A stretch of DNA of 64,000 nt from Pseudomonas sp. PD9R (GTDB lineage: Bacteria; Pseudomonadota; Gammaproteobacteria; Pseudomonadales; Pseudomonadaceae): positions 761,400-825,399 of the forward strand of contig NZ_JAHTMR010000001.1 of NCBI RefSeq assembly GCF_019200975.1, given 5' to 3'. Position numbers and translations under genes: made by a program. Below, one piece after another: positions 45,401 to 53,575 of this stretch (position 1 is the stretch's first letter; each line of letters begins with the position of its first letter). The notes below the pieces were generated by a model. It was given only the letters and a program-made list of their open reading frames with translations, was not told the origin of the DNA and searched no databases.

Positions 45401-45604
45401 GGCGTGATTCCACTGGTGACGTCCACCGGCGCCGGTTCGGAAATGCGTCGCGCCATGGGCGTTGCGGTGTTTTCCGGGATGCTCGGCGTGACCTTTTTCG
45501 GCCTGCTGTTGACGCCGGTGTTCTTCGTTCTGATTCGCCGCTACATCGAGCGCAAGCATGCGCGTAAGCAAGCCAACGCTCTGAACCTGGAGGTGCAACC
45601 GTGA
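42425..45604 (+). CDS. mexF: RND efflux pump inner-membrane subunit, MexF
   Basis: 1059 residues, full HAE1-RND length: 12 membrane segments (first at about 10-30) and two large periplasmic loops. Proton-relay residues are in the fourth segment, VLAIGIVVDDAIVVVENVER (Asp pair). The start QFFITRPIFAAVLSLLILI, the VQGLGTIGGFRLQIEDRSNL block and the C-terminal half are very close to MexF. Proton-driven drug export. Twelve bases after mexE, with AAGGAACACC as ribosome site. Channel gene overlaps its end. Confidence 0.96.
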   Translation: MKFSQFFITRPIFAAVLSLLILIAGAISLFQLPISEYPEVVPPTVVVHANYPGANPKVIGETVAAPLEQAITGVENMLYMSSQSTADGRLTLTVTFALGTDLDNAQVQVQNRVTRTEPKLPEEVTRIGITVDKASPELTLLVHLVSPDKRYDMLYLSNYAILNVKDELSRLDGIGDVKMFGIGDYSLRIWLDPEKTASRNLTATDVVNAVREQNRQVAAGQLGSPPAPNATSFQMSINSQGRLVSEEEFENVIVRSGPNGEITRLKDIARIELGSNQYALRALLNNQEAVAMPIFQRPGSNAIDISDQVRAKMAELKKSFPEGMDYEIVYDPTIFVRSSIEAVVHTLFEALVLVVLVVILFLQTWRASIIPLVAVPVSLIGTFAVMHLLGFSLNALSLFGLVLAIGIVVDDAIVVVENVERNIESGLEPVEATKKAMGEVTGPIIATALVLCAVFVPAAFISGLTGQFYKQFALTIAISTVISAFNSLTLSPALAAVLLKAHGVPKDRFSKVLDRLLGGWLFKPFNRLFEKASHGYVVAVAKIIRGSSVALLIYAGLIAMTYMGFSTTPTGFVPTQDKKYLVTFAQLPDAASLDRTESVIRRMSTIAMNEPGFDSAVAFPGLSINGFTNSPNAGIAFIGLRPFDERTDPSLSAKAISASLNAKFGGIQDAYIAVFPPPPVQGLGTIGGFRLQIEDRSNLGYDELYKETMNIITKSRSVPELANLFTSYTVNVPQVEAAIDREKAKTHGVAINDIFDTLQVYLGSLYANDFNRFGRTYQVNVQAEQQFRQEPEQIGQLKVRNDHGEMIPLATFVKVSPTSGPDRVSHYNGFITAEINGSAAPGYSSGQAEAAIAKLLKEELPNGMTYEWTDLTYQQILSGNTALLVFPLCVLLAFLVLAALYESWSLPLAVILIVPMTLLSAIAGVIISKGDNNIFTQIGLIVLVGLACKNAILIVEFAKDKQDQGLSPLDAVLDACRMRLRPILMTSFAFIMGVIPLVTSTGAGSEMRRAMGVAVFSGMLGVTFFGLLLTPVFFVLIRRYIERKHARKQANALNLEVQP

Positions 45605-47019
45605 ATGCTCTGAAGTTCTTTTTACCCAGTCTTCTTGTCAGCGCGCTGGCCGCATGCACGGTCGGACCGGATTACAAAACCCCCGATACGGCGCCGGCTG
45701 ACATCGTCTATGCGAAGGCGGCCAACTACGATCAGTCGCGCTTTGAAACGGTGTGGTGGCAACAATTCGACGATCCTACGCTCAACCAGTTGGTGAGCAA
45801 ATCCCTGGAAGGCAACCGCAATCTGCGCGTCGCGTTTGCTCGCTGGAAGGCAGCCCGGGCGATTCGCGATGACATCAGCAATGACAATCTGCCGGTGGTC
45901 ACCAGTCGTGTCAGCAGCCAGCAAGGTCGTTCTCAGGTTCCGGGGCTGACCGAGAGTCGGGTCAACACCGAGCGCTACGATCTGGGGCTGGACATGGCCT
46001 GGGAAATCGACATGTTCGGGCGTATTCAGCGTGAGCTCGAATCGAGCGACGCCCGGGAAGACGCGGCAGCGGCGGATCTCTTTCAGTTGCGCGTGACCAT
46101 GATCGCCGAACTGGTGGACGCCTATGGCCAGTTGCGCGGTGCGCAGTTGCGGGAAAAAATCGCCCTGGCCAACCTGAAGAATCAAAACGATTCGCGCAGC
46201 GTGACGGTTAGTTTGCGTGATGCCGGTGTTGGTAATGAACTCGACGTCATGCGGGCTGACGCGCGCCTGGCCGCTGTCGAGGCGAGCGTGCCGCAACTGC
46301 AAGCTGAGCAGGTCCGGGAGAAAAACCGCATCGCGACCTTGCTGGGTGAACGTCCCGAGCAATTGAGCGTGGCGTTGAACCCGGCGGACCTGCCGGCTAT
46401 CGCCAAGGCGTTGCCGGTCGGTGATCCGGGCGAGCTGTTGCATCGTCGGCCCGACATTCTCGCTGCCGAACGCCGCTTGGCATCGGCCACGGCAGATGTT
46501 GGCGTCGCCACCGCAGACCTGTTTCCTCGGGTCAGCCTCAGCGGGTTCCTTGGCTTTACCGCCGGGCGCGGTTCGCAGATCGGTTCCAGCGCTGCCAGGG
46601 CCTGGAGTCTGGGCCCGAGCATCACCTGGGCCGCTTTTGATTTGGGCAGCGTGCGCGCACGCATCCGTGGCGCGAACGCCGAAGCCGAAGGCGCCTTGGC
46701 CACCTATGAACAGCAGGTGTTGCTGGCGCTGGAAGAATCGGAAAACGCCTTCAGTGACTACGGCAAACGCCAACAGCGACTGCTGTCGTTGATCAAGCAA
46801 AGTGAATCCAGCCGTGCGGCGGCAAGTCTTGCAGCTATCCAGTACAAGGAAGGGTCGGTCGATTATCTGGTGTTGCTCGATGCGGAGCGTGAGCGCTTGA
46901 ATGCCGAGGATGCTCAGGCCCAGGGTGAAACTGATCAATACCGGGGCATCGTCGCGATCTATAAAGCGCTGGGAGGCGGGTGGGACAGCGGCGGCAACAA
47001 GGTTGTGGCAAAGAACTGA
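45601..47019 (+). CDS. oprN: outer-membrane efflux channel, OprN (NodT/TolC family)
   Basis: 472 residues from GTG 45601, which overlaps the mexF stop (GTGA) and has GGAGGT six bases upstream. Lipobox LAAC (Cys19) followed by TVGPDYKTP, as in NodT-type channel lipoproteins. Two repeats of the OEP domain give the 12-strand barrel and long periplasmic helices: FETVWWQQFDDPTLNQLVSK, LDMAWEIDMFGRIQRELESS, then LLHRRPDILAAERRLASATA. It forms a trimeric exit duct for MexEF. Confidence 0.95.
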   Translation: MNALKFFLPSLLVSALAACTVGPDYKTPDTAPADIVYAKAANYDQSRFETVWWQQFDDPTLNQLVSKSLEGNRNLRVAFARWKAARAIRDDISNDNLPVVTSRVSSQQGRSQVPGLTESRVNTERYDLGLDMAWEIDMFGRIQRELESSDAREDAAAADLFQLRVTMIAELVDAYGQLRGAQLREKIALANLKNQNDSRSVTVSLRDAGVGNELDVMRADARLAAVEASVPQLQAEQVREKNRIATLLGERPEQLSVALNPADLPAIAKALPVGDPGELLHRRPDILAAERRLASATADVGVATADLFPRVSLSGFLGFTAGRGSQIGSSAARAWSLGPSITWAAFDLGSVRARIRGANAEAEGALATYEQQVLLALEESENAFSDYGKRQQRLLSLIKQSESSRAAASLAAIQYKEGSVDYLVLLDAERERLNAEDAQAQGETDQYRGIVAIYKALGGGWDSGGNKVVAKN

Positions 47020-47171
47020 CGCCAGGGTTAAATCTGGTGCCCGGTGTGGAAAGGGTCGTTGGTATTTCGGTCGGTCAGCCGAGGTTTGAAGCAACCCGAT
47101 GACTTCCACGCGATACAAACGTAATCTTGCCGACTCGCTTCCCAAGACAAGAAAAAAAACAGGAGTCATTG

Positions 47172-48098
47172 ATGCAACCGATCCGTCTCGGTCTGGTGGG
47201 CTACGGCAAGATTGCCCAGGATCAACACGTTCCAGCTATCAACGCCAACCCCGCGTTTGAGTTGGTGTCTGTCGCAACGCAAGGGCAGCCCTGCGCCGGG
47301 GTAGAGAACTTTCGGTCCCTGAGCGAATTGCTCGAAAAGGGCCCTCACGTCGATGCGATTGCGTTTTGTACACCGCCGCAAGGACGGTTTGCGCTGGTGC
47401 AACAAGCGCTGGCCGCTGGCAAACACGTGCTGGTCGAAAAGCCGCCGTGCGCCACCTTGGGTGAAGCAATGGCGTTGGTGGATCAGGCCGCTAAGCAAGG
47501 CGTCAGCGGTTTGTTCGCCTGGCATTCACGTTACGCGCCAGGTATCGAAGCCGCCCGGGACTGGCTCGCTACCCGCACCCTGCAAAGCGTACAGATTGAC
47601 TGGAAGGAAGACGTGCGCAAGTGGCACCCAGGCCAGGCATGGATCTGGCAGCCGGGTGGCCTGGGCGTCTTCGATCCCGGCATCAATGCCTTGTCGATTG
47701 CAACCCATCTGCTGGCGCTGCCGCTGTTTGTCGAGTCTGCCGAACTGCGAGTCCCCAGCAACTGCCAGTCGCCGATTGCCGCTTCGATCAAAATGTCTGA
47801 CGCGCGCCACCTCGATGTTCGCGCGGAATTCGATTTCGACCACGGTCATGATGAACTCTGGAGCATCGAAATTCGCTGCACCGAAGGCACCCTGCGCCTG
47901 GATAACGGTGGCGCGCTGTTGAGCATTGATGGCGTACGCCAAGCGGTATCGAAGGAGGGCGAGTACGCGGCGGTGTACCGACATTTTCAACAGCTCATTA
48001 GCGCCAAAACCAGTGACCTGGACCTCCAGCCGCTACGGTTGGTTGCCGACAGCTTTTTCGTCGGCAGCCGGGCGTCGGTTGAGCCGTTCTACGATTAA
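47172..48098 (+). CDS. Gfo/Idh/MocA oxidoreductase, D-galactose 1-dehydrogenase
   Basis: 308 residues from ATG 47172 with AGGAG upstream. The N-terminal Rossmann fold has GLVGYGKIAQDQHVPAI, and the family Lys is in VLVEKPPCAT (near 94). The middle block WKEDVRKWHPGQAWIWQPGG and GVFDPGINALSIATHLL match the P. fluorescens galactose dehydrogenase as I remember it. It oxidises beta-D-galactose to galactono-lactone with NAD(P). No other sugar-acid genes lie next to it here. A terminator follows. Confidence 0.85.
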   Translation: MQPIRLGLVGYGKIAQDQHVPAINANPAFELVSVATQGQPCAGVENFRSLSELLEKGPHVDAIAFCTPPQGRFALVQQALAAGKHVLVEKPPCATLGEAMALVDQAAKQGVSGLFAWHSRYAPGIEAARDWLATRTLQSVQIDWKEDVRKWHPGQAWIWQPGGLGVFDPGINALSIATHLLALPLFVESAELRVPSNCQSPIAASIKMSDARHLDVRAEFDFDHGHDELWSIEIRCTEGTLRLDNGGALLSIDGVRQAVSKEGEYAAVYRHFQQLISAKTSDLDLQPLRLVADSFFVGSRASVEPFYD

Positions 48099-48110
48099 CA
48101 GCCGCTCGAT

Positions 48111-48136
48111 AAACGGCAGCGATCGCTGCTGTTTTC
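48111..48136 (+). terminator. terminator after galactose dehydrogenase gene
   Basis: AAACGGCAGC GATC GCTGCTGTTTT: nine-bp stem with a four-base loop and short T run, 13 bases after the stop. Confidence 0.8.
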
Positions 48137-48280
48137 TATGCGTGCGTCACATGGGATTAATGCAGATACATCACTGTTCTTTCGCAGGGACGGGGCACAT
48201 TCTTGGCCGAAACACCGACGCAGCATTGCGCGTCATTCTCGGCCTGATGGTTCCCGTTTCTACCAAAGAGAGCGATAAAA

Positions 48281-48664
48281 ATGAGTGCATTTACCCACGT
48301 AACAGTCGGCACCAACGACTTGGATAACGCCCGCCGTTTCTACGACGACGTACTGGGCGAACTTGGCCATAAACGTATCGCCGATCTCGCGGACAACGGC
48401 TCTATATGGGGCGAAGACTCACCGTCCTTCTTTGTTCTGAAACCGGCTGACGGTGCACCTGCCAGTGTCGGCAATGGCGTAACGGTCAGTTTCGAAGCGC
48501 CGACACGTGCCGCAATCGACGCTTTTCATGCCGCCGCATTGGCCGCTGGCGGTACGTGTGAAGGCCTTCCAGGGCCAAGAGGCTGGGCACCGAACGCTTA
48601 CGCGGCCTATGCCCGGGATCTGGACGGTAACAAACTGGCGGCCTATTGCTTCAAAGCGGATTAA
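48281..48664 (+). CDS. VOC family protein (glyoxalase/bleomycin-resistance fold)
   Basis: 127 residues. Starts FTHVTVGTNDLDNARRFYDD, the first beta-alpha-beta unit with a possible metal His, and ends AAYARDLDGNKLAAYCFKAD, the usual closing unit with the Asp-Gly-Asn turn. VOC proteins dimerise around a metal site and act as lyases, dioxygenases or drug-binding proteins; the substrate is unknown here. Single gene with a weak ribosome site; the 180 bases before it hold a terminator and its promoter. Confidence 0.88.
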   Translation: MSAFTHVTVGTNDLDNARRFYDDVLGELGHKRIADLADNGSIWGEDSPSFFVLKPADGAPASVGNGVTVSFEAPTRAAIDAFHAAALAAGGTCEGLPGPRGWAPNAYAAYARDLDGNKLAAYCFKAD

Positions 48665-48819
48665 ATTGCGCTCGCGCGGCCCTTGGTGGCAAGGCATCGA
48701 GGGCAGCGCATGCGCCTCAAAGCGCAAAAATCTACAGCCTGGCGCGTGGTACAAGACTTCCGGCTGAAAAGCCGGATAATAGCGGCCAATTATTCGGCTC
48801 GTTATTCTGGTACTCCCGC

Positions 48820-51021
48820 ATGGAAATCAAGGTCAATTTTCTCGACAACCTTCGACTTGAAGCCAAGTTCGATGACTTCACGGTGGTGGCCGATCAGCCT
48901 ATTCGCTATAAGGGCGATGGCTCTGCACCGGGTCCGTTCGATTACTTTCTGGCTTCGTCGGCCTTGTGCGCGGCTTACTTTGTAAAGTTGTACTGTGATA
49001 CCCGCAGTATCCCTACCGAAAATATCCGGCTCTCTCAGAACAACATTGTTGACCCGGAAAACCGCTACAACCAGATTTTCAAGATTCAGGTCGAGTTGCC
49101 GGCGGATATCTCCGACAAGGATCGCCAGGGCATTCTGCGTTCCATCGACCGCTGCACGGTGAAGAAGGTGGTGCAGGCCGGCCCTGAGTTTGTGATCGAG
49201 GAAGTGGAGAACCTGGATGCCGATGCGCAGGCGTTATTGATGCCGGCCTCGGGGTCAGGAGCGGGCACCTATATTGCGGGCAAGGATCTGCCACTGGAGC
49301 AAACCATCGCCAACATGTCCGGCATCATGGCCGGGCTGGGCATGAAGATTGAAATTGCGTCGTGGCGCAATATCGTGCCCAACGTGTGGTCGCTGCATAT
49401 TCGCGATGCGCACTCGCCGATGTGTTTTACCAACGGTAAAGGCGCGACCAAAGAAGGCGCGTTGGCGTCGGCATTGGGCGAGTTTATCGAGCGACTGAAC
49501 TGCAATTTCTTCTACAACGATCAGTTCTGGGGCGAAGAAATCGCCAACGCGGCGTTTGTGCATTACCCCAACGAGCGCTGGTTCCAGCCTGGGCGTAAAG
49601 ACGAACTTCCAGCCGAGATTCTCGATGAGTACTGCCTGCGGATTTACAACCGCGATGGCGAGTTGCGTGGCTCGCATCTGTTCGATACCAATTCCGGCAA
49701 TGAAGAGCGCGGCATCTGTTCGCTGCCCTATGTGCGCCAGTCGGACGGCGAAGTGGTGTACTTCCCGTCCAACCTGATCGAAAACCTGTACCTCAGCAAC
49801 GGCATGAGTGCCGGCAATACGCTGGCCGAAGCGCAGGTGCAATGCCTGTCGGAGATCTTCGAACGTGCGGTAAAACGCGAAATCATCGAAGGCGAAATGG
49901 CCCTGCCAGATGTACCTCAAGACGTGCTGGCTAAGTATCCCGGCATCCTGGCCGGTATCCAGGCGCTGGAAGAGCAGGGCTTCCCGGTGCTGGTCAAGGA
50001 TGCGTCGCTGGGCGGCGAGTTCCCGGTGATGTGCGTGACCTTGATGAACCCGCGTACCGGCGGTGTGTTCGCCTCGTTCGGCGCGCACCCAAGCCTTGAG
50101 GTGGCGCTGGAGCGCAGCCTGACGGAATTGCTGCAGGGCCGCAGTTTTGAAGGCTTGAACGACTTGCCGCAACCGACCTTCGAAGGCCACGCGGTGACGG
50201 AGCCGAACAACTTCGTTGAGCACTTCATCGATTCCAGCGGCGTGGTGTCGTGGCGCTTTTTCTGCGCCAAATCCGACTACGAGTTTGTCGAGTGGGATTT
50301 CTCCGGCCAGGGTGAAAACTCCAACACCGAGGAAGCTGCGACCCTGTTCGGCATTCTCGAAAATATGGGCAAAGAAGCGTACATGGCTGTGTACGAGCAT
50401 TTAGGTGCACCGGCCTGCCGCATTTTGGTGCCGGATTATTCGGAAATTTATCCGGTAGACGATTTGATCTGGGACAACACCAACAAAGCGCTGTTTTTCC
50501 GTGAAGACATTCTGAACCTGCACAGCCTGGACAAGGCCGGCCTCAAGGCGCTGGTCAAACGTCTGGAAGAAAGCGAACTGGACGACTACACCGACATCAC
50601 CAGCCTGATCGGCATCGAGTTCGACGACAACACCGCGTGGGGTCAGTTGACGATTCTGGAGTTGAAGCTGTTGATCTACCTCGCCTTGCAGAAGTTTGAT
50701 GAGGCGAAGGAACGGGTAGAAATGTTCTTGCAGTACAACGACAACACGGTGGAACGCGGGTTGTTTTACCAGGCCGTGAATGTGGTGCTGGAAATGCAGT
50801 TGGACGAGGACCTGGAGCTGGAAGACTACGAAGTCAATTTCCGCCGGATGTTCGGCAACGAGCGGATGGACGCGGCGATTGGGTCGGTTGACGGCAGCGT
50901 GCGCTTCTTCGGCCTGACGCCTACGAGCATGAAACTGGAAGGGCTCGATCGACACCTGCGGCTGATCGACAGCTACAAAAAGTTGCACACGGCGCGGGCC
51001 AATGTGACGGCATCCAGCTAA
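48820..51021 (+). CDS. OsmC-YcaO fusion protein
   Basis: 733 residues from ATG 48820 (MEIKVNFLDNLRLEAKFDD). Residues 1-135 are an OsmC-like domain (YKGDGSAPGPFDYFLASSAL with the Cys of the SALCAAYF stretch, and SIDRCTVKKV with the second Cys), then a YcaO domain from about 150 with the ATP/Mg blocks GKGATKEGALASALGEFIER and AEAQVQCLSEIFERAVKREI. A C-terminal helical part rich in acidic residues follows. YcaO enzymes activate amide backbones with ATP; the enteric YcaO of this group aids RimO in beta-methylthiolation of ribosomal protein S12. The OsmC part may supply a thiol or sulfur step. Confidence 0.92.
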   Translation: MEIKVNFLDNLRLEAKFDDFTVVADQPIRYKGDGSAPGPFDYFLASSALCAAYFVKLYCDTRSIPTENIRLSQNNIVDPENRYNQIFKIQVELPADISDKDRQGILRSIDRCTVKKVVQAGPEFVIEEVENLDADAQALLMPASGSGAGTYIAGKDLPLEQTIANMSGIMAGLGMKIEIASWRNIVPNVWSLHIRDAHSPMCFTNGKGATKEGALASALGEFIERLNCNFFYNDQFWGEEIANAAFVHYPNERWFQPGRKDELPAEILDEYCLRIYNRDGELRGSHLFDTNSGNEERGICSLPYVRQSDGEVVYFPSNLIENLYLSNGMSAGNTLAEAQVQCLSEIFERAVKREIIEGEMALPDVPQDVLAKYPGILAGIQALEEQGFPVLVKDASLGGEFPVMCVTLMNPRTGGVFASFGAHPSLEVALERSLTELLQGRSFEGLNDLPQPTFEGHAVTEPNNFVEHFIDSSGVVSWRFFCAKSDYEFVEWDFSGQGENSNTEEAATLFGILENMGKEAYMAVYEHLGAPACRILVPDYSEIYPVDDLIWDNTNKALFFREDILNLHSLDKAGLKALVKRLEESELDDYTDITSLIGIEFDDNTAWGQLTILELKLLIYLALQKFDEAKERVEMFLQYNDNTVERGLFYQAVNVVLEMQLDEDLELEDYEVNFRRMFGNERMDAAIGSVDGSVRFFGLTPTSMKLEGLDRHLRLIDSYKKLHTARANVTASS

Positions 51022-51096
51022 TAGCTCTGCCGCTTTCCCGAGCAGACCCGCTCCCACATGGGGTCGGCATGCTCCGTAATTGCGAAGCACTGACAG

Positions 51097-51143
51097 AAAA
51101 AATACCCCCCTGAAAGATCGCTCTTCGAGGGGGGTATTTTTTT
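51097..51143. terminator. strong bidirectional terminator
   Basis: GAAAAAATACCCCCCT and its complement AGGGGGGTATTTTTTTC around a 16-base loop, between convergent ycaO-type gene and wrbA. Confidence 0.93.
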
Positions 51144-51186
51144 CAACGCATGCAACCGCGTGGGGGCGAAAGATGCTTTGTGGGTT

Positions 51187-51810
51187 TTACTTATTGTTGG
51201 CCAGACGCTTGGCGATAGTCGCCACATGCTTGCCCTGGAACCTGGCGATTTGCAGTTCATTTTCGCTTGGCTGGCGCGAGCCATCGGCGCCGGCCAGCGT
51301 CGAGGCGCCGTACGGTGAACCGCCCGAGATTTCGGTCATGTTGACCAGGCCTTGCTCGGAGTAGGGAACGCCGACGATGACCATGCCGTGGTGAAGGAGG
51401 GTGGTGTGGAAACTGGTGATGGTGGTTTCCTGGCCGCCATGTTGCGAGGCGGTGCTGGTGAACACGCTGCCGACTTTGCCGATCAACCCACCTGACATCC
51501 ACAGGCCGCCGGTTTGATCGAGGAAGTTGCGCATCTGCGAACACATGTTGCCAAAGCGTGTCGGCGTACCAAAGATGATCGCATCGGCTTCAGCCAGAAC
51601 TTCCGGGGTTGCGTACGGAATACTGCCGAAGGCGGCGCGGTAACCCTTGATGCCGCTTTTGACCAGGACTTCCTCAGGCATGAGTTCCGGAACTTGCAAT
51701 AGGGTGACTTCTACATCACCGACTTCGCGCGCGCCGGCAGCTATGGCTTCGGCCATCTTGTAGATGTGGCCATAAGAGCTGTAGAAAACGATCTGAATTT
51801 TTGTTGGCAT
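51187..51810 (-). CDS. wrbA: NAD(P)H:quinone oxidoreductase, WrbA type
   Basis: 207 residues. Flavodoxin-like fold with the FMN phosphate loop [13 protein letters not shown] (10-22), the isoalloxazine loop [20 protein letters not shown] and the WrbA marker [18 protein letters not shown]. It reduces quinones by two electrons and limits redox cycling. ATG 51810 has AGGA upstream. It is divergent from the first flavin monooxygenase gene across a 359-base regulatory region; a quinone reductase beside aromatic monooxygenases may be meaningful but could be chance. Confidence 0.94.
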   Translation of the reverse strand: MPTKIQIVFYSSYGHIYKMAEAIAAGAREVGDVEVTLLQVPELMPEEVLVKSGIKGYRAAFGSIPYATPEVLAEADAIIFGTPTRFGNMCSQMRNFLDQTGGLWMSGGLIGKVGSVFTSTASQHGGQETTITSFHTTLLHHGMVIVGVPYSEQGLVNMTEISGGSPYGASTLAGADGSRQPSENELQIARFQGKHVATIAKRLANNK

Positions 51811-51971
51811 GTCGGTTTCCTGATTTGATTTCTTTGCGGCTTATATAACTGTCCGAGTTAAGCCTGTTTCAAACGCTTACACATATCGGTTGGATGAATG
51901 AATAACAACCGTCAATAGCGTTTGCTTGTTGCAGCATGAGCAGCGGCGCAAAACAACACAACGGGATTAAG

Positions 51972-51988
51972 GTTCCGGATTTGCAAAC
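51972..51988. promoter_or_regulatory. LysR-type box 1A (GTT-N11-AAC)
   Basis: GTTCCGGATTTGCAAAC, upstream site in the first monooxygenase promoter. It matches the site at 61319-61335 in place and flanking sequence. Confidence 0.55.
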
Positions 51989-52031
51989 GACCTGATTGGT
52001 AAAACCAAACGTTAAAAATTGCGATCGTCAA

Positions 52032-52048
52032 GTTCGCCATTGGCAAAC
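52032..52048. promoter_or_regulatory. LysR-type box 1B (GTT-N11-AAC)
   Basis: GTTCGCCATTGGCAAAC, a near-perfect inverted repeat with the T-N11-A plan of LysR sites, 60 bases after box 1A. It differs by one base from the box at 61410-61426. Confidence 0.65.
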
Positions 52049-52169
52049 AGCTTTGCAATTGCCTGGCTAAGTCGGGGTGGTTACGCTGGATTTAGTCGCC
52101 TGGCCAATCTTGGTTCAACTTCCGAGTGGCGGGTCTTCCCTGCAAGCGGTTTTCGATAGGAAAAATAAA

Positions 52170-53381
52170 ATGGAAACGCTAGATGGAGTGGTTGTAGTTG
52201 GCGGAGGTCCGGTGGGACTTCTGACCGCATTGAAACTCGGCAAGGCCGGTATTCGAGTCGTGGTGCTTGAAGCTGAATCAGGCGTTTCCCCATCGCCGCG
52301 CGCCGTCGCGTATATGCCCCCGACCGCCGCTGCTCTGGATCGTTTTGGTTTGCTCGACGACATTCGCAAGCGCGCGGTGTGGTGCCCGGACTTCGCCTAT
52401 CGGCATGGCAACGGCGAGCTGATCGCAAAGATGGACTGGAGCGTCCTGGCCCAGGATACGCAATACCCGTACATGCTGTTGCTAGGGCAAAACCACGTGT
52501 CCAACATCATTGCCCAGCACCTGCGGGAGTTGCCCAATGTCGAGATTCGCTGGAATCATCGGGTCGAGGAAGTTGACCAGGATGACGCCTACGTGACCAT
52601 CCAGACCAGCAGCCCCGGCGGTACGTCGCGCCTGCGAGCCCGTTGGCTCGCGGCCACCGATGGCGCACGGAGCACGGTTCGCCAGAAGGTCGGTCTGACG
52701 TTCGACGGCAATACCTGGGCTGAGCGACTGGTCGCCACCAACGTCTTCTATGACTTCTCGCTGCATGGCTATTCACGCGCCAACTTCGTTCACGACCCGG
52801 TCGATTGGGCGGTGGTTGTGCAACTCGACAAAACCGGCCTGTGGCGTGTTTGTTATGGCGAAGACGCGTCGTTGTCGGATGCCGAGGTCCGTCAGCGCCT
52901 GCCCGAACGATTCAAACGGTTGCTGCCGGGCGCACCGACACCAGACCAGTACCGTGTCGATCACCTCAACCCGTACCGCGTTCACCAGCGCTGTGCCGCC
53001 GAGTTTCGCCGTGGGCGGGTAATTCTGGCCGGCGATGCCGCCCACGCCACCAACCCGATGGGTGGCCTCGGACTGTCCGGTGGTGTGCTGGATGCCGAGC
53101 ATTTGGCCGAAGCATTGATCGCCGTGATCAAGAATGGTGCGTCGACCAAGACCCTGGATGAATACTCGATCGACCGCCGCAAAGTATTCCTGGAGTTCAC
53201 CTCGCCAACCGCAACGGCCAACTTCACCTGGATGAAGGAAAGTGATCCAGGCCAGCGTGCTCGTGACGTTGCCATGTTTGAACATGCGGGTACTGATCGC
53301 TCGGTCATGCGCCAGTTTCTACTTGATTTCGAAAAGCTCAATGGTCGAAGAGTAATAGAAAGAAAACTGCTCGCCGCTTGA
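52170..53381 (+). CDS. class A FAD-dependent aromatic monooxygenase, paralogue 1
   Basis: 403 residues from ATG 52170 (METLDGVVVVGGGPVGLLTA), with AGGA upstream; the frame before it is promoter. Class A flavin hydroxylase motifs: GGGPVG (11-16), the DG motif ATDGARSTVR, and the GD motif LAGDAAHATNPMGG (Gly288-Asp289). The arrangement follows MhpA/UbiH-like phenol-ring hydroxylases that use NAD(P)H and oxygen. No NAD domain of its own. About 70 percent identical by eye to the gene at 61541, with the same motif numbering. Separated by 194 bases from the envelope genes downstream. Confidence 0.9.
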   Translation: METLDGVVVVGGGPVGLLTALKLGKAGIRVVVLEAESGVSPSPRAVAYMPPTAAALDRFGLLDDIRKRAVWCPDFAYRHGNGELIAKMDWSVLAQDTQYPYMLLLGQNHVSNIIAQHLRELPNVEIRWNHRVEEVDQDDAYVTIQTSSPGGTSRLRARWLAATDGARSTVRQKVGLTFDGNTWAERLVATNVFYDFSLHGYSRANFVHDPVDWAVVVQLDKTGLWRVCYGEDASLSDAEVRQRLPERFKRLLPGAPTPDQYRVDHLNPYRVHQRCAAEFRRGRVILAGDAAHATNPMGGLGLSGGVLDAEHLAEALIAVIKNGASTKTLDEYSIDRRKVFLEFTSPTATANFTWMKESDPGQRARDVAMFEHAGTDRSVMRQFLLDFEKLNGRRVIERKLLAA

Positions 53382-53398
53382 ACTAACCGAATGCAAGA

Positions 53399-53426
53399 AG
53401 CCTGAGAGCTGAAACGCTCTTGGGCT
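53399..53426 (+). other. hairpin between monooxygenase and DUF1302 genes
   Basis: AGCCTGAGAGC, loop TGAAAC, GCTCTTGGGCT: 11-bp stem with two G-U pairs, without a T run. It may be an RNA processing or stabilising element that sets different levels of the two gene products. The rest of the 194-base gap could hold a second promoter. Confidence 0.45.
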
Positions 53427-53575
53427 GCATCCTCGTGTTTATAACCTGTCATACGCAACTCTTTAAAAGGACTTAATGATCGTTCGAACAAAAGACGTAG
53501 TCCTGCGCGCGACTTTCAACTAAATGAAAGCGCGTCATGTGTCCCGAAATAATAAAAATAAATAGGGTTCATCAT

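Noticed and set aside
51025..51063. Possible type 2 repeat remnant (GAGCAGACCCGCTCCCAC)
   Set aside because: Only one degenerate arm is present and it gives no stable palindrome.
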